Assembly: GCF_032017025.1 (NCBI RefSeq)
Contig: NZ_DALZQO010000010.1
Coordinates: forward strand, 37,200 to 101,199
Source: Hydrogenoanaerobacterium sp032017025
GTDB taxonomy: Bacteria; Bacillota; Clostridia; Oscillospirales; Ruminococcaceae
Reading direction: 5' to 3'
Length of the DNA stretch: 64,000 nucleotides
Part shown: positions 52,211 to 61,894 of the stretch, piece by piece
Layout: each line of letters begins with the position of its first letter
Position numbering within the stretch: the stretch's first letter is position 1
Position numbers and translations under genes: made by a program
Notes under the pieces: model-generated
Databases searched by the model: none
What the model was told of the DNA's origin: nothing
Seen by the model: the letters and a program-made list of their open reading frames with translations, nothing else

Positions 52211-52897
52211 TTACGGTTCAATAATTGCTTCCAATTCCGCCCGATTTAATAAAGTGATTCGCCTGTGGCCCTTCAGTTCAATCAGGCCTTCTTCCTGAAA
52301 AGCGGTTAATTTTCGGCTCAAGGTTTCCTGGCTCATACCCATTTGGGAGGCCAAGTCGCCTTTGGTAATGGTGAGCAGAATTTCATCCTTGCCTTCGGAC
52401 AATTCAAGCAGCGCCTGCGCCAGCCGCTGTTCCACGGAATTGAGGCTGATAATTTCTATCAAATTTTCTACTTTTTCAAGGCGCTTACTCAGTTCATCCA
52501 TAACCTTAAAGGCAATGAATGGGTATTTTACCATTAATTCTTTGAGCCTTTCACCCTTAATCACGCACATTGTAGTAGCTTTTAGCACCTCGGCGTTGTC
52601 GGTTAGGGGAAGAGAACTGAACAGAGAAAGCTCCCCCATAAAGTCACCGGGGCCGAGCACCCGAATGACCTGCTCCTTGCCGCTTGCGCTGAGCCTTGAT
52701 ATTTTCACCTGACCGGTATGCAGGACATATAGTTTGCCGCCGATATTACCGGGCGTATATACCATATCTCCCTTTTTGTAGCTTACGGCCTCGGTAATAT
52801 GAGCAATTTCCAACATCTCGTCCTGTGACAGGCTACTGAATATCGGTACGCTTTCGATGCAGCTTGAATGGTTTTCATGGTGCTGGCAGCTTCCCAT
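52211..52897 (-). CDS. Crp/Fnr-family regulator with Cys-rich N-terminus
   Basis: A 228-residue regulator: cyclic-nucleotide-type beta-roll (FSSLSQDEMLEIAHI..., VLGPGDFMGELSLF), a long dimer helix and a C-terminal HTH (LTITKGDLASQMGMSQETLSRKLTAFQEEGLI). The N-terminus MGSCQHHENHSSC carries two Cys and four His within 13 residues, more metal-site-like than the four-Cys FNR cluster. Start ATG 52897 with AAGGGGG. It lies 26 bases after the ATPase gene and closes the metal operon; it could sense metal or oxygen. Confidence 0.85.
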   Translation of the reverse strand: MGSCQHHENHSSCIESVPIFSSLSQDEMLEIAHITEAVSYKKGDMVYTPGNIGGKLYVLHTGQVKISRLSASGKEQVIRVLGPGDFMGELSLFSSLPLTDNAEVLKATTMCVIKGERLKELMVKYPFIAFKVMDELSKRLEKVENLIEIISLNSVEQRLAQALLELSEGKDEILLTITKGDLASQMGMSQETLSRKLTAFQEEGLIELKGHRRITLLNRAELEAIIEP

Positions 52898-52923
52898 GCA
52901 GCACACCCCCTTATGACAGACCC

Positions 52924-54774
52924 TTATTTTTTAGATTTTCCATATCGCAGCAGGCGAACCGCATTGATGATGACCAGCAGCACAGACAGTTCGTGTACCA
53001 GCATGCCAAGGGATAAATTCACCGTTTTGAAAAGCACGCCTGCAAGCAGAAATGCTGCCACCAACAAAGCAAAACTTATGTTCTGCTTCATGTTGCGCAC
53101 GGTTGCCCGGCTTAACCCAATCGCATAAGAAAGCTTTTTGATCTCCTCCGACATCAGCACAATATCAGCGGTTTCCATCGCAACATCACTGCCGACTCCT
53201 CCAATGGCAATTCCCAAGTCTGCCGATGCCAATGCAGGAGCATCGTTTACCCCGTCCCCTACCATGGCGACTCTTCCGTATTTCTCCTGAAGCTGGCTTA
53301 AAACTTTCACCTTATCCTCAGGAAGCAATTCGCTGAAATAATCGTCGAGCCCAGTTTGCTCAGCAATTGTCTTTGCGGCCCTTTGGTTATCACCGGTTAG
53401 CATAACAACCTGCTTGATGCCCTGTGTTCGGAGGGCTGAAACCAAAGCGCCCGCGTCCTCCCGCACAATATCTGATACGGATATGATGCCATAGATGCAA
53501 TCTCGACTTCCAACAAGAATAGCCGTTTGCCCCTTTGTTTCCTCGCGTTGCAGGTAATCTTCTTTTTCTTGAAAGGTAATTCCATTGTTTTCGAACAATT
53601 TTCTGTTGCCAATATAATATTCTTTGTTGTCAAGGTTGAATTTTAATCCCTGGCCTGTGATGATCTCGGCATTTTCGGGCATTTGATTGATATCGCCGAG
53701 TTTTTCTGTTGCTTTCGCAATAATCGCTTTCCCCAGCGGATGCTCGGAATAGGATTCTCCAACAGCCGCAATCCGAAGCAGCTCATCCTCTTCGATACCA
53801 TAGGCTTTTATCTTTGTCACGCTCGGCTTGCCAATGGTCAAGGTGCCGGTTTTATCAAAAGCCACAACCTTAACTGTTCCAAGCTTCTCCATGATTTCTC
53901 CGCCCTTCACGAGCACGCCATGCTTTGCGCCGTTTCCGATGCCGGCAACGATAGAAACAGGGGTGGAGATCACCAGTGCACCGGGGCATGCAATAACCAA
54001 AAGCGTCAATGCCAGCACGATGTCCTTTGTAATCAAATACATTATAATAGAAAACAGGATGATTGCCGGCGTATAGTAGCGCGAAAATTGCTCCAGAAAC
54101 TTTTGTGTTTTTGCTTTTTTGTCTTGTGCTTCCTCAACCATCTGCAATATTCTTGCAAAGGTTGTGTCGTCGCCGACCTTGTCCGCACGTATCATCAAAT
54201 ACCCTGATTCGATGATGGTACCCGAAAAAACCGTTTCGTCAATCCCGTGATTGACCGGAATAGACTCGCCTGTAATCGCCGCCTGATTGACATAGGCGCT
54301 GCCTTCAATCACCGTACCGTCAACCGAGATTTTTTCTCCCGGCTTCACCACAACCAAATCTCCCTGCACGACTTCTTCGGGTGCAATTTCCATTTCAATG
54401 CCGTTTCTTTTTACTCTTGCTTTATCGGGTGCAAGGTCAAGCAGCGACTTGATGGAGGATCTGGTTTTTTCAATGGTTCTGGACTCCAGGTAATCACCCA
54501 ACATAAATAAAAACGTGACTGCCGCGGCTTCCCAGTATTCACCGATGATAATTGCCCCAATCACTGCAATGGTGACCAGTGCGTCAATTCCCACAATGCG
54601 GTATCGCAAAGCCCCAATCGCTTTTTTAAAGATAGGGGTACCCGCAATTGCTGTTGTGGCCAACATAAAGAGAATGGTGATGATCGCATATCCAATCCAC
54701 TCTTTCAGCAAAAAAGACACGGCCGCAAGGACACCCGATATAAAAACAATGTTTCTTTTTGTCAGCTTCAGCAT
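52924..54774 (-). CDS. P1B-type heavy-metal ATPase with CPG motif
   Basis: A 616-residue pump. Actuator TGES (near residue 170), ion-site motif IACPGALVIS, phosphorylation site DKTGT, P1B dipeptide HP (SYSEHPLG) and VGDGVNDAP are all present, and the C-terminal membrane pair LSLGMLVHELSVLLVIINAVRLLR follows. The third residue of the membrane motif is Gly (CPG) rather than Cys, unlike the CPC pump at 5983-7899. Like that pump it lacks an HMA domain; one is encoded upstream. Start ATG 54774 with AAAGGGGGTG; a GTG at 54783 is possible. Confidence 0.9.
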   Translation of the reverse strand: MLKLTKRNIVFISGVLAAVSFLLKEWIGYAIITILFMLATTAIAGTPIFKKAIGALRYRIVGIDALVTIAVIGAIIIGEYWEAAAVTFLFMLGDYLESRTIEKTRSSIKSLLDLAPDKARVKRNGIEMEIAPEEVVQGDLVVVKPGEKISVDGTVIEGSAYVNQAAITGESIPVNHGIDETVFSGTIIESGYLMIRADKVGDDTTFARILQMVEEAQDKKAKTQKFLEQFSRYYTPAIILFSIIMYLITKDIVLALTLLVIACPGALVISTPVSIVAGIGNGAKHGVLVKGGEIMEKLGTVKVVAFDKTGTLTIGKPSVTKIKAYGIEEDELLRIAAVGESYSEHPLGKAIIAKATEKLGDINQMPENAEIITGQGLKFNLDNKEYYIGNRKLFENNGITFQEKEDYLQREETKGQTAILVGSRDCIYGIISVSDIVREDAGALVSALRTQGIKQVVMLTGDNQRAAKTIAEQTGLDDYFSELLPEDKVKVLSQLQEKYGRVAMVGDGVNDAPALASADLGIAIGGVGSDVAMETADIVLMSEEIKKLSYAIGLSRATVRNMKQNISFALLVAAFLLAGVLFKTVNLSLGMLVHELSVLLVIINAVRLLRYGKSKK

Positions 54775-54792
54775 TTGCAGCACCCCCTTTCA

Positions 54793-55008
54793 TTACTTCT
54801 CGCCTAAAATCTTGTAGCCCAGCTTATCAATTTTGCTCTTGATTTCCTCTGAAGAAACCACTGCCTCATCAAAAGAAACCTTTACCCTTGAGGTGTTGAA
54901 CAATACCTCAGAAGATGTGATGCCTGCTGTTTTTTTTAGCATTCCTTCGATTTTTACAATGCAACTCGGACAGGACACTGTTTCTAATTGGTATGTTTTG
55001 TTTGTCAT
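54793..55008 (-). CDS. HMA-domain metal-binding protein
   Basis: A 71-residue HMA domain with the CxxC site VSCPSCIVKIEGML near residue 12. First gene of a three-gene operon, 18 bases before the CPG-type ATPase. Likely metal chaperone for that pump. AAAAAGGAGG before the ATG. Confidence 0.85.
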   Translation of the reverse strand: MTNKTYQLETVSCPSCIVKIEGMLKKTAGITSSEVLFNTSRVKVSFDEAVVSSEEIKSKIDKLGYKILGEK

Positions 55009-55118
55009 AGGGATAGCCTCCTTTTTAATTTGTATCTTCAGTATACTGGGTTTTTCTTTTCAATTCTTTGACGTAGGTCAAAAAAGAAAATATTTCAGCA
55101 TACATCCGATTAGCGCAA

Positions 55119-56390
55119 TCAGTTCCCTATGAACGATATACCGCCAAGAGTGAAAAAGGAGTAACCACCACCGCCACTGTTTTTTGCCACATACATTGCC
55201 TTGTCCGCGCGGAACAAAAGGCTATCGGTATCTTTGGCATCTCCGGGAAACTGACTTATTCCAGCGCTGATGCTTACGCTAATCGGCGTTCCGTTATAGG
55301 TAATTGGCTCCGCTGCCGCTGTATGAATTCTCTTTACCAATTGAATAGCGTCGTCAAGTTCCTTTACATCTGTCTGCAGCACTACAAATTCATCACCGCC
55401 AAGCCTGCCGATTTGATCTGTGGCTCTGAGTACCTTCTGTACCTTCGTGGCTACATGGCGTAGCACAACATCTCCCGCTTCGTGTCCATAATGGTCGTTA
55501 ATGTATTTAAATCGATCAATATCAAACAGCATCACGGCAAATTGAGCCCCATTGCGTACAGAACGCTGAATTTCCTGCTCCAACTGCATGATTAAGCTGC
55601 CTCGGTTCTGTATACTGGTCAGGGCATCATACCTGGCAAGCCAGGTTATTTTTGCTTCCTGCTCCTTCCGCTTCGTAATATCTCGAATAATGTGAATGCG
55701 AAGTGGGCCTTGTTCCGTATTTACGCCCCTTGCGCTTACCTCAACGGGGAATGACGAACCATCGCTTCGCACATGAAGACCTTCAAATACAATCCCCTTT
55801 ATCTCAGCCTGCTGCATTTGTTCCTTATAATCAGCAATCATTGAGGGATGGCGGATATCCTGTATTTTTTTTGACAGAAGCTGCTCTTTCGTGTATCCAT
55901 ATTTCTCCTGGGCACGCTGATTGGAATCAACGATTTGCCCTTCCAGATTGATATATAGAATAATATCCTGTGCGTTTTCAAAAAGAATCCTATGTATTTT
56001 AAGCGCTTCTTCCGTCTTCTTTTGGGCTGTTGTCTCCAAAAACAGGGTAATGACGGTTTCATTGGAAGGGTGGAATGCGCTGACTTGAAAGTATCTGTTG
56101 CTAATCTCAAAACAGTATTCAAACTGGACGATACCTTCTTCCTTTTGCAAGCTATTGTGGATATTTACCCAATTCTCATCCGAAACATTTAGCACCTGCT
56201 TGAGTGTTTTTTCGATTGTTTCTGAACGCAATATACCGGTTAAAACTTCAAACTGCTTGTTCACTTCAAGAAATTGATAATCACAAGGCTGATTATTTTC
56301 ATCCCTGAGTATAGCAAACAGCGCATAGCCTTCCAGCATTGCATCGTAAATATTTTCATAGCAAAAAAATTTATTTGTTTTTTCTAGCAT
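55119..56390 (-). CDS. PAS-PAS-GGDEF diguanylate cyclase
   Basis: A 423-residue cytoplasmic protein. Two PAS sensors (about residues 10-125 and 132-245: ILYINLEGQIVDSNQRAQEKYGYTKE...) and a GGDEF domain with LGGDEFVV and an upstream DIDRFKYINDHYGHEAGD substrate loop. The RxxD inhibitory motif is not clear. Makes c-di-GMP. It lies upstream of the metal operon, separated by 110 bases, with no membrane segment. Confidence 0.92.
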   Translation of the reverse strand: MLEKTNKFFCYENIYDAMLEGYALFAILRDENNQPCDYQFLEVNKQFEVLTGILRSETIEKTLKQVLNVSDENWVNIHNSLQKEEGIVQFEYCFEISNRYFQVSAFHPSNETVITLFLETTAQKKTEEALKIHRILFENAQDIILYINLEGQIVDSNQRAQEKYGYTKEQLLSKKIQDIRHPSMIADYKEQMQQAEIKGIVFEGLHVRSDGSSFPVEVSARGVNTEQGPLRIHIIRDITKRKEQEAKITWLARYDALTSIQNRGSLIMQLEQEIQRSVRNGAQFAVMLFDIDRFKYINDHYGHEAGDVVLRHVATKVQKVLRATDQIGRLGGDEFVVLQTDVKELDDAIQLVKRIHTAAAEPITYNGTPISVSISAGISQFPGDAKDTDSLLFRADKAMYVAKNSGGGGYSFFTLGGISFIGN

Positions 56391-56449
56391 TTAACCTCAG
56401 TCCTTCTCGAAAGATACTCATACCCCATCGCTATTCGCTTTGGAGCTGG

Positions 56450-56493
56450 CTTGTAAAAAAAGTCCGCCGATTTGTTACCAACTGATCGGCGGA
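56450..56493 (-). terminator. Terminator downstream of tetR
   Basis: GTCCGCCGAT pairs with ATCGGCGGAC; on the minus strand it is followed by TTTTTTTAC. Confidence 0.75.
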
Positions 56494-56590
56494 CAACGCT
56501 CAGATATTCTGCCATAAATAGCTCGATATCGTCTTCAATTGTACCGATTACAGTATTCACAGGCCGTTAGTCTCTGCAATCTTTATCACT

Positions 56591-57190
56591 CTAATCTTGC
56601 GCACCTTTTAATCTACATTTAAAAAACATTTTCCATAATTCCAACAATTCTTCTTTTGAAGGCTGCCAGTTTTCAAATACAACATTAAAAGTATGGTTGT
56701 TTACAAATTTCCAATAGTATGAAGCGGCTTGTTCAAAGTCAATTCCAATAATCTTTTTCTGCATACACTCATGAAGAATATGATTGACAGCCCTGCACTT
56801 TGCCTCATGGGTGCTCTTTAGGAACACTGCCACCTCATCCTGCAGCTCCTTGGGACAGAAAAGGGAGTACCGAAAGAAAAACTTTGTTTCTTCAAAGTGT
56901 GTAACAGCAAAGTTTATATTCATACTAAAAATCGAGTACAGCTGCATTTCAGGAGGCAATGAGCTTAAAAGATTATGATTTGATTTGGTCTCCTGTACAA
57001 GCTGAGCAAGCAATGCTTCCGTTACTGCAAGGAATAAGCCTTTTTTCGAGCCAAAAAAGTTATACAAGGTAGGGGGATCTATCTCTGCCTCTTTGCATAT
57101 TTTCCGAATGCTTGTTGCATCGTAACCAATATTTAAAAACAGTTTAAATGCAATCCGCTGTATATAATCTTTTTTATCAAGAAACTCCAC
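56591..57190 (-). CDS. TetR-family regulator
   Basis: A 199-residue regulator. N-terminal HTH (LFLNIGYDATSIRKICKEAEIDPPTLYNFFGSKKGLF) and a helical ligand-binding domain. Start with GATAAGGGA upstream. A perfect palindrome at 57251-57264 in front of its gene suggests it controls itself. No divergent target gene is near. Confidence 0.88.
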   Translation of the reverse strand: MEFLDKKDYIQRIAFKLFLNIGYDATSIRKICKEAEIDPPTLYNFFGSKKGLFLAVTEALLAQLVQETKSNHNLLSSLPPEMQLYSIFSMNINFAVTHFEETKFFFRYSLFCPKELQDEVAVFLKSTHEAKCRAVNHILHECMQKKIIGIDFEQAASYYWKFVNNHTFNVVFENWQPSKEELLELWKMFFKCRLKGAQD

Positions 57191-57250
57191 TTTATCCCTT
57201 ATCTCCTCACGTGCAATTATTATCGAAAGTTAAAAAAATTAAAGTCTGTT

Positions 57251-57264
57251 TTAACGATCGTTAA
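57251..57264. promoter_or_regulatory. Palindromic operator TTAACGATCGTTAA
   Basis: An exact 14-base palindrome, 60 bases upstream of tetR. TetR dimers commonly bind such sites. Confidence 0.65.
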
Positions 57265-57483
57265 GCATGTTTTAAGTGTATAATAAAATAATCAAAAAAT
57301 CAATAACATTTAAACAATTTGACAAATAACCGGGCATATCAACAATTACCGCAACTTATAAATTCGTCGTAAGTTTTAGATTGTAGCGATGGTCTGCCCA
57401 GAGATAGCAATGAGGCTGAATCGCAACAAGCAAATTGTTTGTTCCGTTTGTATTTTACAAGCATTTTCATGTTTTCCTGCAAA

Positions 57484-57532
57484 CAAAAAAGAACCGAAGA
57501 TCTGAGGAAATTATCCTCGTTCTCCGGCTTTT
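57484..57532 (+). terminator. Terminator-like hairpin without an upstream gene
   Basis: GAGGA/TCCTC forms the inner stem inside a weaker outer pairing of AAAAAAG with CTTTTTT. It is followed by a T-run. Confidence 0.5.
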
Positions 57533-57869
57533 TTACTGTTTACCTATTTAGCTGTAATTAGTTTAAAAACTTTTTCACTGCAATTCTTAAATACAAAAAT
57601 GGCCATTGTGTAAGTTCAAATACACTGATACACCTAAAAACAGCAAATGACATCTCAAAACCGATATCCTTATGAACGGACTTCGTGCATTTACTGTGCA
57701 TGGAGGATATTCCCTATAACACCTTTTCATCTGATTTATTCTCACATGTATGTTATAACCGCTTTGTCGAATTTTTTCTTTTTTAATACTGGACAAGATA
57801 CGTTTATTGATGTATAGCATATTCTATAAATGGGCAAAAACATGAATTTCTTATTTGGAGGTTAAAATT

Positions 57870-58250
57870 ATGGCTATTATAAATAAACTGGAAAATATAG
57901 CAAGCGTAATTTATGACGGAAGTACGATCAACAGCAATGCTGCTGATACTATTCTATTGCTTGCGCCCACCATTGAAAAAAGCGTAGATAAGTTAACTGC
58001 CGGTATCGGCGATACCCTGACCTATACGGTGACTATTACCAATCTTGGGCTTAGTGCAATAAACAGTCTGCCATTTACTGATGTTTTGCCTGCCGGTAGC
58101 ACCTATGTAAGTAATTCATTTAAAGTAAACGATGTTGCAGAGACTCCTACCATCACAGCCAACACCTTAACCTACACCATTCCAACAATAGCGCCACTTG
58201 GAGCCGCTAATATACAGTTTCAAGCTGAAGCCGTCGGAGGGATTATTTAA
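57870..58250 (+). CDS. DUF11-domain protein
   Basis: A 126-residue protein with one DUF11 (conserved repeat) domain: IEKSVDKLTAGIGDTLTYTVTITNLGLSAINSLPFTDVLPAGSTYVSNSFKVND. DUF11 beta-sandwiches are usually repeated in large surface proteins; here a single unit is a free protein, without signal peptide or LPXTG. ATG 57870 has TTGGAGG upstream. A hairpin terminator follows at 58436-58468. Confidence 0.8.
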   Translation: MAIINKLENIASVIYDGSTINSNAADTILLLAPTIEKSVDKLTAGIGDTLTYTVTITNLGLSAINSLPFTDVLPAGSTYVSNSFKVNDVAETPTITANTLTYTIPTIAPLGAANIQFQAEAVGGII

Positions 58251-58435
58251 CCGTATTAAAATAAACAATCAGTGCCGGTTTTGCTGGAAGTGCGTTTATC
58301 CTTTTTGCCGATCTATAATTTGGTTATTTCCCTTGATCAATAGCTCTCATGTTATGTTCCAGGGAAAATTTATCTACAGCAACAAGACTGAATCGTATAT
58401 TATTCGTTGTATTAACATTGAGTAGTATGAATTAA

Positions 58436-58468
58436 ACGAGCAATATGCCTACGAGGTATATTGCTCGT
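58436..58468. terminator. Bidirectional hairpin
   Basis: ACGAGCAATATGCC pairs with GGTATATTGCTCGT (minor mismatch) between convergent genes. Confidence 0.6.
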
Positions 58469-58498
58469 TATTCAATTTAAAGGTAGAGATTATACGCA

Positions 58499-59617
58499 TT
58501 ATAGGTAGTTCACTTTTCTGTTCTTTTTACAGGTATACATTTTCTCATCGGCTTCTTGGAATAATAGTAAAATATCCCTCTGTTCACTCTTACTATAAAT
58601 GCTATACCCATATGAAATATTGGGTATCATAGGATCTGCTTCCCTTGCTTTTTTTAAAGATTGCAGCATAATTTCAATGCTTTCATGTATGGCATCTTCG
58701 CAAATATTTGGGGCAAGAACGCAAAATTCATCTCCACCTATACGATAGCACCACCCTTTTTCCTTAAAACTGTTTTTAATAATCCCTGCCGCTGTTTTAA
58801 GACAATAGTCTCCCTTGGCATGACCGTATGTATCATTTATTTTTTTAAACTCATCTAAATCAAACAAAATGATAACCGCATGATCTGTTTCCCTTAGTTT
58901 TTCCAGCCTGTTCTCAAACGACTGTCGATTTAACAGCCCAGTGACGATATCATATTTAAATTGCGATTCACGCTGAAAAAGATAGTACATAACAAGAACC
59001 AGGGTAACACAATGCCAGGTAGAGTGTATAAAAGGAAATAAGATTTGAACGGTTGTTCCGATGAAAATAATGGCATACAACATCACTAAAAAGGCACGTT
59101 CGGTATCTTGAAATTGCAAAGATTGGTGATGGTTGGAAATCATCAATAAAAGTATGCCAAAGAGGTATGTTATGATATAAACACCAAAAAGCGGTCCTCT
59201 CGTATATTGATTATGCATTGAAACAAAAAAAACCCATCCAGTCCATGCAGAAGAAATTAAAAGCACAAAATTCAATGCAATAGGTATGCAGATGTACTTT
59301 ATTTTTCCGTATAGTTTCTCATCAAAAATCACGGCCAGCAGGACAGGAATACATGTTGAAAGTGAGAATCCGACTATATTAGCAATTATGTTCGGGATAC
59401 GAAATGCCTCCCCAAGTACATCCAACACACTGGTAGATATTTCGGCAATTATCACAATAACGGTTAAAATAATCACTGTAACATATGTATTTGCTTTTTC
59501 GACAGACATAGCTGTGTTTTTTAGAACTAGGTATAATAGAATTAGGAGCATAAGTATATTGATTATACTACTTGTAATTAACGTAAGGATAGGATTATGC
59601 AATTTACTTTCCCCCAT
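58499..59617 (-). CDS. Membrane diguanylate cyclase
   Basis: A 372-residue protein: seven to eight membrane segments in the first 205 residues, then GGDEF (IVTGLLNRQSFENRLEKL, LFDLDEFKKINDTYGHAKGD and IGGDEFCVLA). The membrane sensor has no known ligand. No RxxD inhibitory site is clear. Produces c-di-GMP. Confidence 0.9.
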   Translation of the reverse strand: MGESKLHNPILTLITSSIINILMLLILLYLVLKNTAMSVEKANTYVTVIILTVIVIIAEISTSVLDVLGEAFRIPNIIANIVGFSLSTCIPVLLAVIFDEKLYGKIKYICIPIALNFVLLISSAWTGWVFFVSMHNQYTRGPLFGVYIITYLFGILLLMISNHHQSLQFQDTERAFLVMLYAIIFIGTTVQILFPFIHSTWHCVTLVLVMYYLFQRESQFKYDIVTGLLNRQSFENRLEKLRETDHAVIILFDLDEFKKINDTYGHAKGDYCLKTAAGIIKNSFKEKGWCYRIGGDEFCVLAPNICEDAIHESIEIMLQSLKKAREADPMIPNISYGYSIYSKSEQRDILLLFQEADEKMYTCKKNRKVNYL

Positions 59618-59703
59618 GGTTTAGAATATAAGTAATCCACAACTCAATATAAATATATCTCATTTATGCATCTAAGTAAATAACTTTGGGTAAAGTCCCA
59701 ACG

Positions 59704-59735
59704 AAAAAAGCGAAGGCGAAGCCTCGCTTTTTCTT
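59704..59735 (-). terminator. Terminator of the MBL-fold gene
   Basis: AAAAAGCGA-GGC pairs with GCC-TCGCTTTTT with one bulge; on the minus strand it is followed by TTTTTTCG. Confidence 0.7.
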
Positions 59736-59831
59736 ATGGGGATGCAAGCATATTTTTAACAGATTATTCTCATAATCTCCCAGTTAAAGATGTGAGTCAC
59801 CATGTTTAAATAAATAACACAATTAACTGTG

Positions 59832-60641
59832 CTATTTTAAATTTATTGTAAGACCTACGCCCACTTCGTGTATTGGAATATAATGATTCATTTCTGCTTT
59901 AACTTTAAAGGATACACAATGACAAGGATATAATTCTTTGATTCCATTATCCACTAAATATTGAATCGTATTATTTGATTTCATGTCTATATCAAATAGA
60001 TGAAAACCGCCGATTACTCCCAAAACATTATGATTGTGGCATACTTCTTTCGCATATTCAATTATGTTGCAAATACCACTATGGGAACATCCAGTTATGA
60101 TAAAAAGCCCATTCTTGCTATTATAAACCAATGCTGAGTCATCGAGCACATAATCATTGATAAAAGCATCTCCGACTTTTTGCTGGCCAATTGCTTCCCG
60201 TGTTTCAAAAGCATGAACAGTTGGGATCTCCCCCAGAAAAACAATTTTTTCACTGATCGATATCGGTGCTTTTGATAAAAGCAAATTGCCTAATGAACTT
60301 ATTTCCTCTTCGCATAAATTAGATCCAATATATTCTTCACCAAATACTTTTTCTCTAAATGCATCGGGATGGGCAATGAGTTCAACCTGAGATAGATCAT
60401 ATTGATTTCCAAGATATTTGAGGCCACCTGTATGATCATTATGGCCGTGAGAAATCACAATTTTAGAAAGCGTGTTGAAATCTATATGAAGCGCTTGAGC
60501 ATTCCGAATAAACAAGTCTGAATAGCCTACATCAAATAGTATTTTTTCATTACCATCCTCAATATAGTAGCTAACAGCTGGCTCGCCTAGATAATACTGG
60601 TCTATATAAGTATTGTTATCCACTAAAACCGTTAGTTTCAT
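59832..60641 (-). CDS. MBL-fold metallohydrolase
   Basis: A 269-residue metallo-beta-lactamase-fold protein. The metal motif is SHGHNDHTGGLKYL, and the later GCSHSGICNIIEYAK matches the MptA-like group that hydrolyses or transfers phosphate-ribose precursors. Start ATG 60641 with GAGGAGG; the longer frame from 60728 would extend into the promoter. Substrate uncertain. Confidence 0.85.
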   Translation of the reverse strand: MKLTVLVDNNTYIDQYYLGEPAVSYYIEDGNEKILFDVGYSDLFIRNAQALHIDFNTLSKIVISHGHNDHTGGLKYLGNQYDLSQVELIAHPDAFREKVFGEEYIGSNLCEEEISSLGNLLLSKAPISISEKIVFLGEIPTVHAFETREAIGQQKVGDAFINDYVLDDSALVYNSKNGLFIITGCSHSGICNIIEYAKEVCHNHNVLGVIGGFHLFDIDMKSNNTIQYLVDNGIKELYPCHCVSFKVKAEMNHYIPIHEVGVGLTINLK

Positions 60642-60799
60642 AGCATCCCTCCTCAATATATCAGCAAAAATTAAGAATATGTGTGAAGAATAGAAAGATG
60701 GCTGACGTATTAGAGAATTACTCCCCATTGTATTACCTTTACTTCACTTAACCTAATAAAACTATACCCTATCTAAATATCGAAGTAAATAGCAAAAAA

Positions 60800-60819
60800 G
60801 CGGAGCCGTTAAGCTCCGC
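60800..60819 (-). terminator. Small hairpin with the same core as 49540-49566
   Basis: GCGGAGC-CGTTAA-GCTCCGC. On the minus strand it is followed by TTTTTTGC, upstream of the MBL gene, so it may be an attenuator. Confidence 0.45.
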
Positions 60820-60923
60820 CTATTTCTCCAACTCAGTTTTTTATTTTCTTCGGCTAAAAAGGGAAACATTTTTACGCCATAACGAATATGATATTTTATA
60901 AGATTAGGAAAGGAATGAGCAAT

Positions 60924-61406
60924 ATGCATCATTGTAGGCGAAGCCCATGCCATAGCTATATTCAAACTTCAAAGAATTCCAAGTTTCCAGAACAGCTTAT
61001 CAAATTTAATGATTACGGGCCAGAGCCGTTTGCAGTTAATATCGATAAGGTTACTAAACGAAATAATAACTTTCGTACAACTTTATGGACAGGCGGCAAC
61101 TTACAACTTACATTAATGAGCATCAATGTTGGACAGGACATAGGTTTAGAAGTTCATCCCACGGTTGACCAATTCTTACGCATTGAAGACGGTCAAGGTT
61201 TTGTTAAAATTGGGGACAGTGAACACCATTTAGATTTTCAAAAAAAAGTCTATGATGGTTATGCAATTATGATACCTGCCGGGAAATGGCATAATATAAT
61301 AAATACGGGCAATAGACCGCTTAAATTATATACTATTTATGCTCCACCCGAACATCCTCACGGTACAATTCATGAAACAAAAGAAATTGCGCAGGCTGCT
61401 GAATAA
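60924..61406 (+). CDS. Cupin-domain protein
   Basis: A 160-residue protein with a single cupin barrel: EVHPTVDQFLRIEDGQGFVKIG and the second motif MIPAGKWHNIINTG. HCRRSPCHSYIQTSKNSKFPEQL at the N-terminus is a conserved extension. Metal ligands appear as His in EVHPTVDQF and KWHN. Start ATG 60924 with AAAGGA nine bases upstream; ATG 60915 is too close to it. Substrate unknown. Confidence 0.85.
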   Translation: MHHCRRSPCHSYIQTSKNSKFPEQLIKFNDYGPEPFAVNIDKVTKRNNNFRTTLWTGGNLQLTLMSINVGQDIGLEVHPTVDQFLRIEDGQGFVKIGDSEHHLDFQKKVYDGYAIMIPAGKWHNIINTGNRPLKLYTIYAPPEHPHGTIHETKEIAQAAE

Positions 61407-61894
61407 TATTCAAAATAAAAAGCCGAGGACGAATAAACGTCCCCGGCTTTTCCTTTATCCATTCGTATTTTTGTACCAGCCCAGCTATGCCCCTAATTAT
61501 ACCCTTTGCCACATCCAGCTGCCCCTATAGCTCCTTACAGCATTGGCACTCTGCCACCCCGCCCAAAGCTGACGCGGTAGCGTCCTAAATGAGCGGCTTA
61601 AAGCGCTTCAAAAACCTCTCAAAATTACCTGAAGAAACTCAACAAGAAGCCAAGAAGCTATTCAATTTTTTGTGAAAAAGACCGTTTAATGCAATGAAAA
61701 GCTTGAAATCATCGTCAATTTAGAGAGATTATTGAGCAAAGAGAAATCCGAATCAACCGCATCAGTAAGCGATTTCAGCCTACCTTTGGGCTGTTCGGAT
61801 AATAGTGCGAGCTCCGCCGTATTAAGATATCATGTGACTTTCTAATTGGGATTTGAACTATTATGCACCATAGGTTATGCTCATAACAGGAAGC
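61407..61894. other. 488-base region after the cupin gene
   Basis: Begins with a terminator at 61419-61456. The rest holds fragments that read as helical peptide in one frame (such as LSKLPEETQQEAKKLFNF) but are broken by stops. It may be decayed coding DNA; no family recognised. Confidence 0.4.
61419..61456 (+). terminator. Terminator of the cupin gene
   Basis: AAAAGCCGAGGACG pairs with CGTCCCCGGCTTTT (one mismatch) around AATAAA. Confidence 0.75.

Larger units (their letters stand above)
57191..57869. other. 679-base intergenic region
   Basis: Contains the TetR-type palindrome, a terminator-like hairpin on the plus strand at 57484-57532, and AT-rich sequence before the DUF11 gene. A minus-strand frame (57587-57820) has no ribosome site or family match. 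The plus-strand terminator has no gene before it, which hints at an unannotated short transcript. Confidence 0.45.
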
